This document shows positions 44,153-53,794 of a DNA stretch of 64,000 nucleotides, in pieces. The translations under genes and the position numbers were made by a program. The notes under the pieces were generated by a model. That model saw nothing but the letters and a program-made list of their open reading frames with translations, did no database searches and was not told where the DNA came from. This stretch comes from Melioribacteraceae bacterium (GTDB lineage Bacteria > Bacteroidota > Ignavibacteria > Ignavibacteriales > Melioribacteraceae). The stretch spans positions 1 through 64,000 of the forward strand of contig JAKIUC010000003.1 of assembly GCA_021647785.1 (NCBI GenBank), read 5' to 3'. Each line of letters opens with the position of its first letter. Within the stretch, counting starts at the first letter, position 1.

Positions 44153-45505
44153 ATGAATAATATTTTAATAATTGATGACGAAATTGAAATTTGCGAAAGC
44201 ATAAAAATGATTCTCGAATATGAGGATTATAATGTTGATTACTTTACAGATGCAAAAAAAGGAATTGAGCAATTAAAAGAGAGAGAATATTCTGTTCTTT
44301 TACTTGATATCCAAATGCCAGCTATCACTGGGTTTGAAGTCTTAAATAGGATAAGTTCGATGGAGGCAAGCCCAAATGTAATTATGATTTCTGCACATAG
44401 CTCCCTCGAAAATGCTGTTAAAGCAACAAAACTTGGTGCGTTCGATTTTATTGAAAAACCAATTGATAGAGAGAAACTATTAATAAGTGTACGAAACGGA
44501 TGTGAGCGAGCCAATCTACTTTTGGAAAATAAAAAACTTAAGCGTGAATTGGATGTTGACTATACGATGGTTGGGAATAGTGATATTTTAGAGCAAATTA
44601 AAATGACAATTGCTCGTGTGGCAAAATCGGATGCAAGAGTTTTAATATCTGGAGAAAATGGAACTGGAAAGGAACTGGCTGCAAGAGAAGTTCATAAAAA
44701 AAGTGACCGAGTAAATGAACCATTTGTTGAAGTAAACTGTGCTGCAATTCCAAATGAGTTAATTGAATCGGAATTATTTGGGCACGAGAAAGGCTCATTT
44801 ACCGGTGCAAATCAGAAAAGGATTGGGAAATTTGAAGCTGCAAATAAAGGGACTTTGTTTTTAGATGAAATTGGTGATATGTCGCTTCAAGCACAGGCAA
44901 AAGTTTTGCGTGCAATTGAAAGTGGAAATATTGAACGTGTTGGCGGAAATAAAAAAATAAAAGTGGATGTAAGAATTGTATCAGCAACAAATAAAAATCT
45001 TGAGTATGAAATAGAAGAAGGAAATTTCAGAGAGGATTTATTTCACAGATTAAATGTTATTCCAATAACTATACCACCTCTACGAGAGAGGAAGGATGAT
45101 ATCGTAGAATTAGTAAATCATTTTTCTTCAATAATTTGTGATAAAAATAATTTTCCAAAAGTTAATTTCGAGAAAGATACACTTAAACTTTTGCAATCGA
45201 ATAATTGGAGCGGAAATATTCGTGAATTGAAAAATATTATTGAACGAATTATTATTATGGTTCCCAAAGAATCTATTTCTGCAAATGATATTGCACATCT
45301 TCTGCCAAATTCTAAAATTAAAAATGATGACCTATTAAATATCTCAAATTCATTTCAAGAGTTTAAAGAAGTTACAGAACGTGCATTTATTTTAAAACAA
45401 TTAGAACTAAACAACTGGAACATTAGTAAAACTGCCGAGATATTGGATATTCAAAGAAGTCATCTTTATAATAAAATGAAAAAATATAGTATTGAAAAGA
45501 GTTGA
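44153..45505 (+). CDS. NtrC-family sigma-54-dependent response regulator
   Basis: 450 residues. Receiver domain 1-120 (acidic pair Asp8/Asp9, phosphoacceptor Asp52 in LLLDIQMP, Lys102 in EKPID). AAA+ domain about 135-370 with Walker A GENGTGKE (167-174) and sigma-54 contact loop GSFTGA (214-219, canonical GAFTGA), FLDEIGDM (Walker B) and FREDLFHRLNVIPI. C-terminal Fis-type helix-turn-helix (NNWNISKTAEILDIQRSHLYNKMKKY). It activates sigma-54 promoters on phosphorylation. No sensor kinase lies next to it. GAGGAG lies just before the ATG. Confidence 0.95.
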   Translation: MNNILIIDDEIEICESIKMILEYEDYNVDYFTDAKKGIEQLKEREYSVLLLDIQMPAITGFEVLNRISSMEASPNVIMISAHSSLENAVKATKLGAFDFIEKPIDREKLLISVRNGCERANLLLENKKLKRELDVDYTMVGNSDILEQIKMTIARVAKSDARVLISGENGTGKELAAREVHKKSDRVNEPFVEVNCAAIPNELIESELFGHEKGSFTGANQKRIGKFEAANKGTLFLDEIGDMSLQAQAKVLRAIESGNIERVGGNKKIKVDVRIVSATNKNLEYEIEEGNFREDLFHRLNVIPITIPPLRERKDDIVELVNHFSSIICDKNNFPKVNFEKDTLKLLQSNNWSGNIRELKNIIERIIIMVPKESISANDIAHLLPNSKIKNDDLLNISNSFQEFKEVTERAFILKQLELNNWNISKTAEILDIQRSHLYNKMKKYSIEKS

Positions 45506-45528
45506 GGTAAAATTTCTATACACAACAT

Positions 45529-45615
45529 AAAAACGAAAAAACCGTACGTAACTGCATTTGCCTTGATTAGAGTGCGGTTCGCAAAAAGAGGCTCTCACAA
45601 TCTTGCCTTATTCGT
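45529..45615. repeat. Dispersed 3'-associated repeat, copy A
   Basis: About 87 bases, closely matching copy B at 53692-53778 and, over its core, copy C at 55211-55275. The shared core is GTGNGGTTCGCAAAAA..GCTCTCACAATCT. It lies just beyond the 3' end of the Ycf48-like gene, in the same orientation relative to the gene as B and C have to theirs. Confidence 0.85.
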
Positions 45616-45638
45616 TTTAACAAAATACTATTGCTGTC

Positions 45639-46631
45639 TTATCTCAAACTGTATTTTAGGATATTACCTTGATTTGTTAAAGCCCAACCATTTGAACCAT
45701 TCAAGAAATAAATGTCTTTAATAAATCCAATGTTTTCATTCTCAAACTGACAACTCCATGATTTTCCACCATCAATTGTTTGAAATATTTTTGTAACTTG
45801 AGATATCCATCCTTCATTAGTATTGATAAACTTAATATTATCTAAGATAAGTCCAGCTAGTGTTGCTTGACGAACCCAAGTTTCACCGCCATTAGTTGTA
45901 ATATAAATTGATGTGCTATCGTGAATTGTTGAACTTGGTGCCCAATTCTCTGTAAACCATCCATATCTTTCATTTAGGAAGTAGATGTCCCCACTCCATC
46001 TTGTTGATAACTGATATGTATCCCAAGTCTCACCACCATCAGCTGTTCTTTTTAGTTCGTTCCCAGAATGTTGCATTGCAAATCCAGTAGATGAGTTAGG
46101 GAAATATAGATATGAATATCCCCAATTTTCAAATTTATATTTAGAACTCCAATCATGTCCATAATTTGTTGACCAGAGTATTTCGCCATAATTTGAGATA
46201 AACAATATGTTGTAATCATTGTCATGATGAATGTTACTAAATATAGTTGAATTATTGCTTGGAACATTATGAGATTTCCATGTATTACCACCATTTTGTG
46301 TAGAAAGCAATGTGTTATTATATCCAGTAATAAAACCTTTTTGGCTGTCTATAAAAAAGATTGAAATAAGTTTGTTTTTAGTGCTGCTATTCTGGTTCTG
46401 CCATGTTTTGCCACCATTGTTAGAATAAATAATCTTACCACTATCTCCAACTACCCAACCATTTTCCGAATCAACAAAGAATATTTTATTTAATCCATTA
46501 GTTTCAATTGAAATTATTTCCCAATAACCAACTTCTTGCTTAATAGATACTGGATTTTCTGATTTATGACAACTAACAAATAGTGAGAACGTAAAAGAAA
46601 AACAAATTAGTATTTTAACTATTTTTATCAT
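45639..46631 (-). CDS. Ycf48/BNR-repeat-like lipoprotein
   Basis: 330 residues. Lipobox LFVSC (Cys21). The body is a beta-propeller of at least six blades with the GGKTWQNQ, GGNTWKSH, GGETWDTY, GGETWVRQ and GGKSWSCQ Asp-box-like turns and the IFFVDSENGWVVGDSGKI repeat of Ycf48/Hcf136-like proteins. In non-photosynthetic bacteria such proteins are of unknown role. Periplasmic or outer-membrane anchored. Followed at its 3' end by repeat A. Confidence 0.85.
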   Translation of the reverse strand: MIKIVKILICFSFTFSLFVSCHKSENPVSIKQEVGYWEIISIETNGLNKIFFVDSENGWVVGDSGKIIYSNNGGKTWQNQNSSTKNKLISIFFIDSQKGFITGYNNTLLSTQNGGNTWKSHNVPSNNSTIFSNIHHDNDYNILFISNYGEILWSTNYGHDWSSKYKFENWGYSYLYFPNSSTGFAMQHSGNELKRTADGGETWDTYQLSTRWSGDIYFLNERYGWFTENWAPSSTIHDSTSIYITTNGGETWVRQATLAGLILDNIKFINTNEGWISQVTKIFQTIDGGKSWSCQFENENIGFIKDIYFLNGSNGWALTNQGNILKYSLR

Positions 46632-46946
46632 ATTGTTTCCTAGCTATGCACATAACTATTTATTAACCAAACAAAACACTTTCTTTTTCAGAGTGTTATT
46701 AAGAAAATGTCTTTCACTAATACTCTTAAATATAATTCTCTTTTTCGTTATAAGTTATTTTAATTAATTCTTTCAAATCAAGAAATGCAAATAATCATAA
46801 TATCCCGTCACATCAATTTCCGCAATTACCACTCTGTGCATTTCTTTTGAGTATTAAAATAATTAGAAAGTTGCTATTATTCCAATATTATTTTTTTAAG
46901 AATCTAATCACGTGGAGAATTTCACTTTTGTTACTATACAATAATG

Positions 46947-47255
46947 TTAAAACCTTACTCCAAGCATACCTAATATTATAACTCCAACAGAAATTGTAAT
47001 AGTAGAACCAAGTGTTGATATGGCTATAATACTTTACCAGTCATTTTTGAATTGCTGCCCATTACTTCTGCCATTACAAAGGATGCAATGGCTGTTGGTG
47101 TTCCCATTAAAATAAATAGGATTATAATACCTTAATCTTTCAAACCCAATAAAGAGCCGGCAATAACAGAAATTATTGGAAATAAAATTAATTTATTTGC
47201 GGATGCAATGAATGAGAGCCTTGAGGCTGTAAGCAATTTCTTTAAATCTATTTTG
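46947..47255 (-). pseudogene. Degraded copy of the C-terminal part of the AEC transporter gene
   Basis: Matches 56393-56693 (3' third of the AEC transporter gene) at high identity, together with the about 280 bases downstream of that gene (46672-46946 against 56030-56392). A two-base insertion near 47030 and an in-frame TAA near 47135 destroy the frame. There is no start. Relative to the 56-kb copy, this one lacks an about 100-base insert at 56115-56211. Confidence 0.85.
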
Positions 47256-47349
47256 GGTAAATTGTGCTTGGTCGGTAACTCACAACCCCTTATAAACAAA
47301 GGTAAATATGGGAAATCTACATATAGGAAGAATTTTCTTATCTTAAAAG

Positions 47350-47401
47350 AATCCCCACAAAAAAGCGGGATTGTTCTAAAATCAATACTCACTCCGTGAG
47401 T
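47350..47401. terminator. Palindromic repeat and terminator-like hairpin after the T9SS gene
   Basis: AATCCC..GGGATT (47350-47372) belongs to the GC palindrome family. ACTCAC-TCC-GTGAGT (47387-47401) lies right at the T9SS gene stop and could terminate it on the minus strand. Between 47256 and 47349 I see no gene. Confidence 0.5.
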
Positions 47402-47402
47402 T

Positions 47403-49511
47403 TTATTTGATAAGCAACATCTTATTTGTTTGTGTAAAGGTTGCTGAGTTAGTCTCCGAATGGATACCTTTGGCAGAAGTACCAACTCTAATTCTATAGA
47501 AATAGATTCCACTTGAAAGATTTATAGCATTAAAATTTACTGAGTGAAAACCCGCAGTCATTTCTTGGTTTACTAATTTTGCAACTTCCTCTCCAATACT
47601 GTTAAATATTTTTAGATTTACATTTCCACTCTCTGGTATTGCAAATTCTATTACGGTACTTGGGTTAAATGGATTTGGATAGTTTTGTGAAAGTGAATAT
47701 TCTTTGGGAATCACTTCACTCCCCTCTTCAACATCTGTTAAACTTTGGATTATAATACTGCGAGAATTATTACCGTCAACAATACATTGGTAAGTTGCGT
47801 TATCTGGTTGTAATCCATTTGAAAATGTAAGTACATTACTATTTTCTCCTGAAATATCATTGCCATTTTTAGTCCACTGATAATTCGTTCCATCAATCAT
47901 TGCATCAAACATTATAGAATTGCTAATTATGGCAGAGTCTGAGGGCATAGAAATAAATTGGTCTTCAGTACCATTTAATAAAATCTGACTAATACTTTTC
48001 CAACTCCCTTCATTGGTTAAATTCCCCGATATTTCAAAGTAATAGTTATCTATCTTACCGGCATTAGTAATATTACCAAGAATATAATTATTTGAATTCC
48101 AAGTCCCATTGTTTACAACACTTCCTTGAATTAAATTATTAACTTTCATATTCCCATCATTAGTAATATTGCAATTTAATGTAGCATTCCCTTCAAAAAG
48201 ACCATCTTCTATAATTTCTATATCACCAATAAAAGTTGTTGGATTATTTGTTTTAATGTATTTAATTTTTGCATTCGTAATGGTGCTAGTTTTAGTACGT
48301 AACCCTTTCGCATTTTTAAGAACTGAATTATTGGCATTAAGAACTGTATTGTCCATCCCAAAATTAATTAGTTCCCCATTATACGGAAGAATTAATTTTC
48401 CTCCATTCATATTGATATTTAATTTGGCATCAAAACTTGATACTAATCCTCCAACATCTGTTACTGTTTTAACATTCACAATTGTGTTAGTATCTAATCC
48501 AATAAGTTCACTCAACTCTAAAGAATCGCCATCTGCCCAAAATTCATGCGAATTATAGAATAAAATACTCTTATTTCTAATTATTCCTAAATTAATAAGA
48601 CGACCACTCTTAATACGGAGTTCTAGTCCATGATCCGGATGCCATCCATTTTTATCAATAATTCCGTTATTATACAATTCACCCTCAACAAAAATTGTTT
48701 TGCTATAATTCTCTTGAGCATTTATTATTGTTCCATTATTAACAACATTTCCTAATAATGTGGTTGTTCCTATTGTGGAATCAATAGATGAGCCGTTAAA
48801 ATTTAAGTATCCTTCCAATATTGCATCTTTTACAAAAGTATGTTGTTGTTCATTAAAACCACCACTAAAGCCTATAGTACTATTGCCTTTACCAAGTATT
48901 ACATTATTATTACACTCAATTACTCCACCATCAATTAGTCCATTATTTAATATTAATGTATCTGGGGTAACATAACCACCAGGTAAAATTATTTTTGAAC
49001 CACCTAATAAAAAATTTCCTGAAATAGAAGCAACACTATCAATAATAAAAGTTGATGCAGCGTTTCTTCCGAAGGCAGATCCAAAAGAGATAGTGTTACC
49101 ATTGTATGTTCGTAAATGGTGGTCTGCACTCCCTTCAAAATTAGTGGTACCAGTTATATAGATACCATCATTGATTATATCTCCATTTATTCTAACTGTT
49201 AAATAATCGCTTCCGTGATCTGGATGATCTCTCAACTCACCTTTATTTAAAAGGTCTCCATAAATACGCAGATATTCACCACCATAAACTTTCCCATTAA
49301 TAGTTAAATTTCTGCAAATATCTCCACCCATCGTACTTAGTATATGATTTATAATAACTGATGAATTTGAATCTGGTAATGCAGTTGCATTTTGGTCGGA
49401 AGACCAAGTTGAGGGAACTCGCCATTCTCCATCTTTAACCGATGTAAATTGTGCAAAATTATTGATTGTAAAAATTGATAGGACAAAAATAACTGATAAT
49501 AATTTTTTCAT
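47403..49511 (-). CDS. Secreted T9SS-sorted beta-helix-like protein
   Basis: 702 residues from the ATG at 49511, with GGAGG five bases before it. Signal peptide MKKLLSVIFVLSIFTINNFAQ. The region about 25-520 consists of short strands with periodic Asn/Gly turns (LTINGKVYGG, VRINGDIINDGIYITG, NVVNNGTIINAQ, VNNGTWNSNN), typical of a right-handed beta-helix or filamentous surface protein. An Ig-like segment follows (about 535-600, YQWTKNGNDISG..YQCIVDGN), then a T9SS sorting domain (SQNYPNPFNPSTVIEFAIP). In that domain, SAKGIHSETNSAT is encoded by the 40-bp dispersed repeat also found in the chitinase-like gene. Likely adhesin or surface-layer cargo. Confidence 0.85.
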   Translation of the reverse strand: MKKLLSVIFVLSIFTINNFAQFTSVKDGEWRVPSTWSSDQNATALPDSNSSVIINHILSTMGGDICRNLTINGKVYGGEYLRIYGDLLNKGELRDHPDHGSDYLTVRINGDIINDGIYITGTTNFEGSADHHLRTYNGNTISFGSAFGRNAASTFIIDSVASISGNFLLGGSKIILPGGYVTPDTLILNNGLIDGGVIECNNNVILGKGNSTIGFSGGFNEQQHTFVKDAILEGYLNFNGSSIDSTIGTTTLLGNVVNNGTIINAQENYSKTIFVEGELYNNGIIDKNGWHPDHGLELRIKSGRLINLGIIRNKSILFYNSHEFWADGDSLELSELIGLDTNTIVNVKTVTDVGGLVSSFDAKLNINMNGGKLILPYNGELINFGMDNTVLNANNSVLKNAKGLRTKTSTITNAKIKYIKTNNPTTFIGDIEIIEDGLFEGNATLNCNITNDGNMKVNNLIQGSVVNNGTWNSNNYILGNITNAGKIDNYYFEISGNLTNEGSWKSISQILLNGTEDQFISMPSDSAIISNSIMFDAMIDGTNYQWTKNGNDISGENSNVLTFSNGLQPDNATYQCIVDGNNSRSIIIQSLTDVEEGSEVIPKEYSLSQNYPNPFNPSTVIEFAIPESGNVNLKIFNSIGEEVAKLVNQEMTAGFHSVNFNAINLSSGIYFYRIRVGTSAKGIHSETNSATFTQTNKMLLIK
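47440..47479. repeat. 40-bp dispersed repeat inside T9SS C-terminal domain (copy 2)
   Basis: Near-identical partner of 4181-4220, in the same orientation and reading frame with respect to the host gene. It sits after YFYRIRVGT, a different place in the domain from copy 1. Confidence 0.8.
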
Positions 49512-49747
49512 CTTTTCCTCCATATTGAACTTTGTTTTGCAATATTACATTTAAACAAACTATATATAATTTAGTATCTATATTTTTTAAAGATTAGCTA
49601 GTTCAACAAATCGGATATTATTATCTAATAGCAAAGATTATATCAGATAAATGAATATCTACATTATTTTAAATAAATTAACACTCATTAAAATAAAAAA
49701 TGTTCACTTCAATATGTAAGTAAAATTACATTCGCTATTATATTTTT

Positions 49748-49781
49748 AGAATTCGTAAATGTATTTAGAGAATTCGTATAT
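49748..49781 (+). promoter_or_regulatory. Direct repeats, candidate LytTR binding site
   Basis: AGAATTCGTAAAT (49748-49760) and AGAATTCGTATAT (49769-49781) are spaced exactly 21 bases, the two-turn spacing used by LytTR-domain regulators. They lie 60-93 bases ahead of the kinase/LytTR operon, and the second overlaps a TATATTTG (-7-like) element at 49777-49784. Autoregulation is the simplest reading. The rest of the 318-base gap has no gene. Confidence 0.5.
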
Positions 49782-49840
49782 TTGTATTATGGTTATACCC
49801 CTTTTTAAATTAATAGCTTAATTATTTAATCGGAATTTTT

Positions 49841-51766
49841 GTGAATCTTAAAATGACCCTATTAATTATCTATCTATCTTTTTCTTTTTATCCCTCTCAA
49901 AATATTCAAGCACAAAACAGATTAAATGATACTTTAATAATAAATGAGCTGATAGATATTGCTGATTCAATTCTTGCAAATGAACCCAAAAGTGCAAAAG
50001 TATTAATTGATAGTGCAATGGTTATTGCAGAAAAATTAGATGTTGAAAAATACAAAATTAAAATATTGCGACGTAGAGTTGATGCACAATATTATCTTGG
50101 CAGGTATAGTAAAACAATCACAGATTTATTTACATTACTAACATATTATGAAACACTAAAAGACACTGTGAATATAGCGATAGTGTACAACGATATTGGA
50201 ACAACCTATACAGAAATGGCTGAGCTCCCTCTTGCATTAGAATATTTGCAAAAAGCTATTATTGTAAGAGAAGAAAAAGGGACAACAAAAGAAAGAACTA
50301 CTACACTTGCAAATATTGGTTTGGCATATATATACATGGAAAAATATGAGGACGCTCACAAATATTTGAATAAAGCATTAACAATATATGAAGAAATTAA
50401 TTTCCTCGAAGGAATTGCTACTGTAAATAGTAATATTGGTATGGCATTTAATAATGAAAGTAAGTATAACAAGGCATTGTTGCACTTCAATATTTCCTTA
50501 AAAACATATAAAAAAATAGATAATCTAGATGGTATTGCTAACACGTTAAACAATATTGGCTTGTTGTATTACTATTGGGGAAACTACAAAGATGCAATAA
50601 ATTATTTTGAAAAATCGGCAAAAATACGCAGTAAAATGGGGGATAGTAACGGGTATTTATACGCAATTAATAATATTGCACATGTTTACAAAAAACAAGA
50701 AAATTACCGTAAATCTTTAGAATACTTAGAGAAAAGTTTATCAGTAGCTAACAAAGAAAACGATAAACGAATAATGACAACAATAGTAGAAAAAACTGCC
50801 TTAGTTTATTCAGAATTAGGCGATTATAAAAATGCATATCAGTATCAGTTGCAATACCACGATTTATATAACGATGTTGTAAATACCAAAAAATTGGAAC
50901 AAATTGAAGAATTAAAAATTGAGTTTGAAACTGAACAAAAAGAAGCTGAAATAACAAACTTAAAAGAGGTTACAAGAATTCAGAATGAGTCTCTTCAACA
51001 GAGACAAATAATAATTTTTTTGCTTGTAGGTACTCTTATTCTGTTAGGTTTAATAGTATATTTTGGGATTACGCGATACCGTTTAAAAACCGAACAAAAG
51101 GGACTTAAATTAGAACAACAAACTTTGAAACTTGAACAACGCTTACTCCGTTCGCAAATGAATCCACATTTTATTTTTAACTCATTATCTGTTATTCAAG
51201 CATATATTTTCAAAGGCTCTGCAAAAGAAGCTGCGGGTTATCTTTCCAGTTTTGCCAAACTTATGCGACACATTCTTGAAAACTCCCAAGAGGAATACAT
51301 TTCACTCAGCAAGGAAATTGAAACTTTGGAGCATTATCTGAGACTTCAAACTATTAAAAACGAAGGGAAAATAAACTACTCTATAAACATTAAAGATGAA
51401 ATAGAATTGGAGAACATTAGCGTTCCTCCAATGCTTGCACAACCATTTATTGAGAATTCTATAAAACATGGTTTACCTGGAAATGGGAAAATAAATATTT
51501 TTATTAATTATGTGTTAAAAAATGAATTTATTCTTTTATCGATTGAAGATGATGGCATTGGAATAAACAAATCGGGAAAAAATTTAAGCAAGCAAAAAGA
51601 GAATCATAATTCATTAGCAATCTCTATTACAAAGAGCCGTTTACAGTTACTCAATAAAGGGGGGAAAAAGAAATTCAATTTCAGCACAACAGATATTTCA
51701 GAAGAGAACCCGAATAAAACTGGGACAAGAATTGAAATAGAAATACCATATTTAGAAGAATTTTAG
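49841..51766 (+). CDS. TPR-containing sensor histidine kinase (LytS/YehU class)
   Basis: 641 residues from a GTG start. Signal sequence 1-25 (ending NIQAQ). Six to seven tetratricopeptide repeats about 60-350 (for example LPLALEYLQKAIIVREEKGT, YEDAHKYLNKALTIYEEI), a coiled-coil, a membrane span about 388-408 (IIIFLLVGTLILLGLIVYFGI), then the His_kinase domain with phospho-acceptor His in LRSQMNPHFIFNSLSVIQ and an HATPase domain with N-box PFIENSIKHGL and G-box DDGIGI. The TPR part is exported and probably binds a protein or peptide signal. It pairs with the LytTR regulator 12 bases downstream. Confidence 0.93.
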   Translation: MNLKMTLLIIYLSFSFYPSQNIQAQNRLNDTLIINELIDIADSILANEPKSAKVLIDSAMVIAEKLDVEKYKIKILRRRVDAQYYLGRYSKTITDLFTLLTYYETLKDTVNIAIVYNDIGTTYTEMAELPLALEYLQKAIIVREEKGTTKERTTTLANIGLAYIYMEKYEDAHKYLNKALTIYEEINFLEGIATVNSNIGMAFNNESKYNKALLHFNISLKTYKKIDNLDGIANTLNNIGLLYYYWGNYKDAINYFEKSAKIRSKMGDSNGYLYAINNIAHVYKKQENYRKSLEYLEKSLSVANKENDKRIMTTIVEKTALVYSELGDYKNAYQYQLQYHDLYNDVVNTKKLEQIEELKIEFETEQKEAEITNLKEVTRIQNESLQQRQIIIFLLVGTLILLGLIVYFGITRYRLKTEQKGLKLEQQTLKLEQRLLRSQMNPHFIFNSLSVIQAYIFKGSAKEAAGYLSSFAKLMRHILENSQEEYISLSKEIETLEHYLRLQTIKNEGKINYSINIKDEIELENISVPPMLAQPFIENSIKHGLPGNGKINIFINYVLKNEFILLSIEDDGIGINKSGKNLSKQKENHNSLAISITKSRLQLLNKGGKKKFNFSTTDISEENPNKTGTRIEIEIPYLEEF

Positions 51767-51778
51767 TTTGGAGTTTGG

Positions 51779-52528
51779 ATGCTTAAAATAGTAATTGTTG
51801 AAGATGATACAGCAACAAGAGATTTACTGAAAAACATGATTTCTCAATCGCTTTCGGATATTGAAATTATTGGAGAAACTGATAGTGTTACTGGAGGAAT
51901 TAAATCAATACAGGAAAATAACCCTGATGTTGTTTTACTTGATATAAATCTTTCTGATGGTAATGGATTTGAAATTCTGGAAAAAACTCAGAGTAATGAT
52001 TACATGGTTATTTTCATAACTGCTTACAATAACTATGCAATAAAAGCATTTAGAATAAGTGCAATTGATTATCTTCTGAAACCTGTTGATATAAATGATT
52101 TAATAGATGCACTTAAAAAATGTAAAAAACAAAAAGAAATTGGGGAATTAAATATTAAATTAGATGCATTGTTTTCCAATCTAAAATCTGAAGTAAATCA
52201 AGATAAAAAGATTGTACTAAAATCATCTGACACTATTCATGTAGTTCCAATTCATGAAATAATTAGATGTGAATCTGTTAGTAATTACACTACATTTTAC
52301 TTGAAGAATAATAGAAAGTTACTAATTTCAAAAACATTAAAGGAATTTGATGATTTATTGAGAGAGTATGATTTCTTTCGCTCTCACCAATCGCATCTTG
52401 TAAATATGAACTATGTTGAAAGTTATGAAAAACCACATGGCGGTTTGCTTGTTATGAGTGATAAAAGTCGTGTACCTGTAGCATTTAGAAAGCGAGAAGC
52501 TTTGTTAAATTTGTTTAACCACTTGTAA
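51779..52528 (+). CDS. LytTR-family response regulator
   Basis: 249 residues. Receiver domain 1-120: Asp9/Asp10, phosphoacceptor Asp55 in VVLLDINLSDG, Thr in FITAYNNYA and Lys in LLKPVD. LytTR DNA-binding domain about 148-247 (IHVVPIHEIIRCESVSNYTTFYL..FFRSHQSHLVNMNYVESY). Cognate of the TPR kinase upstream, with which it forms an operon. It probably binds the 21-base-spaced direct repeats ahead of that operon. Confidence 0.95.
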   Translation: MLKIVIVEDDTATRDLLKNMISQSLSDIEIIGETDSVTGGIKSIQENNPDVVLLDINLSDGNGFEILEKTQSNDYMVIFITAYNNYAIKAFRISAIDYLLKPVDINDLIDALKKCKKQKEIGELNIKLDALFSNLKSEVNQDKKIVLKSSDTIHVVPIHEIIRCESVSNYTTFYLKNNRKLLISKTLKEFDDLLREYDFFRSHQSHLVNMNYVESYEKPHGGLLVMSDKSRVPVAFRKREALLNLFNHL

Positions 52529-52534
52529 TTTCTA

Positions 52535-52885
52535 TGTAATAATAGAACCGAGTGTTGTTATTGCAATAATATTACCAGTCATTTTTGAATTGCGCCCCAT
52601 TGCTTCTGCCATTACAAATGATGCAATGGCTGTTGGTGTTCCCATTAAGATAAATAGAATTATAACATCTTGGTCTTTCAAACCGAATAAAGAGCCAGCA
52701 ATAACAGAGATTATTGAAAATAAAATTATTTTATTTGCGGATGCAATGAACGCAAGCCTTGAGGTTGTAAGCAATTTCTTTAAATTAATTGAAGCACCAA
52801 TTCCTATTAATGCTAATGGAAGTGCAATGTCGCTAAGATACTCTAATGTTATTTTAATGGAAGGTATCAGTTCAATTTTGAAACA
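52535..52885 (-). pseudogene. Second partial copy of the AEC transporter gene
   Basis: Matches 56443-56795 (the internal and C-terminal part of the AEC transporter); the frame is still open: LEYLSDIALPLALIGIGASI..RLAFIASANKIILF..GTPTAIASFVMAEAMG..GNIIAITTLGSIIT. It lacks the N-terminal about 200 residues and the last about 15, so a transporter could not be formed. It ends where the lipoprotein gene begins its 3' end. Confidence 0.85.
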
Positions 52886-52890
52886 AAATT

Positions 52891-53571
52891 TTATGGCGTA
52901 ACAGTCCAATTTAAAATTTTTATAATTCCACCATTATTTGACTCAATAATTAGTGATTTTCCTCCAGATTCAGAATCTGACTGATACAATGTATTGCTTA
53001 TTTGCCAAGTATAATTATTATATTCATTTGCATAAAACTGAAATGTAACAGACCAATCACTAATCCCATCCTCAAATCCATTCTCCTTTGCAATAGAAAT
53101 TGCTTCCTCTTTCTCTATTATTTGGAAATTATCCCAGCAATTATTATCTGAACAATTTGGAATACCAAATGTTTCTCTACTTGGGACTACATTCCCAAGG
53201 GTATCTGTAACAAATTCAATAATTTCATCAACAAATTCCTTTTCTGATATCTTAAACGAGTAAACAAAATAATAATGTGGTTTTAATAGAAAATCAGCAC
53301 AGCTAGAAGGGTTTTCAACACAGAATGAATCTGCAGGAGAAAACCTAGAATTTTTAGAATCATACTTTATATAAGAATTAAAAAATTGCTCGCCAACTTT
53401 AGAAACCAAAAAACTATTTGCTTTATAAATCATTGAATCGGAAATTACCGGAATAAATTGAGGCTCGCCAATTTTGATTTGTGGATTTTCCTCAGTGTCA
53501 ACAATTTTTGAACAAGAATATAAAAGGAACGAAAACAAAAGAACGCTTAAAAAATATTTTGTTAGTTTCAT
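52891..53571 (-). CDS. Lipoprotein of unknown function
   Basis: 226 residues. Lipobox LLYSC (Cys20). One pair of close cysteines in NCSDNNCWDN may form a disulfide. The segment EEAISIAKENGFEDGISDWSVTFQFYANEYNNYTWQI..KSLIIESNNGGII resembles a PepSY-like unit. GAGGAAAATT precedes the ATG. It sits between the AEC fragment and repeat B in the accessory zone. Confidence 0.65.
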   Translation of the reverse strand: MKLTKYFLSVLLFSFLLYSCSKIVDTEENPQIKIGEPQFIPVISDSMIYKANSFLVSKVGEQFFNSYIKYDSKNSRFSPADSFCVENPSSCADFLLKPHYYFVYSFKISEKEFVDEIIEFVTDTLGNVVPSRETFGIPNCSDNNCWDNFQIIEKEEAISIAKENGFEDGISDWSVTFQFYANEYNNYTWQISNTLYQSDSESGGKSLIIESNNGGIIKILNWTVTP

Positions 53572-53591
53572 AATTTTCCTCTATAATTTAA

Positions 53592-53778
53592 TCCTGCCTC
53601 GCTCTTTTTGCGGGGTAAAACTTAACTGACCAAAACCACTTTTATATTACACATGTACCACAAATCGGTAACAACTTTTAACACGCACCCCAAAAACGAA
53701 AAAACCGTGCATAACTGCATTTGCCTTGATTAGAGTGTGGTTCGCAAAAAAAGCTCTCACAATCTAACCTTGTTCGTT
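53592..53778. repeat. Dispersed 3'-associated repeat, copy B (downstream of Fic gene)
   Basis: Begins with CCTGCCTCGC..TTTTTGCGGGG (53594-53615), like copy C. The core at 53692-53778 matches copy A almost throughout and shares GGTTCGCAAAAA..GCTCTCACAATCTAACCTTG with copy C. Follows the 3' end of the Fic gene. Confidence 0.85.
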
Positions 53779-53794
53779 GCAAACGTATTTGTGT

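Noticed and set aside
47132-47512. 126-codon minus-strand ORF between the AEC fragment and the T9SS gene
   Set aside because: It joins an out-of-frame part of the T9SS gene with repeat sequence and a short in-frame remnant of the AEC pseudogene (KKLLTASRLSFIASANK); not a gene.
52590-52901. Plus-strand ORF opposite the AEC fragment, repeated at 56496-56813
   Set aside because: Both are mirror images of the transporter coding sequence; the minus-strand reading gives the known family.
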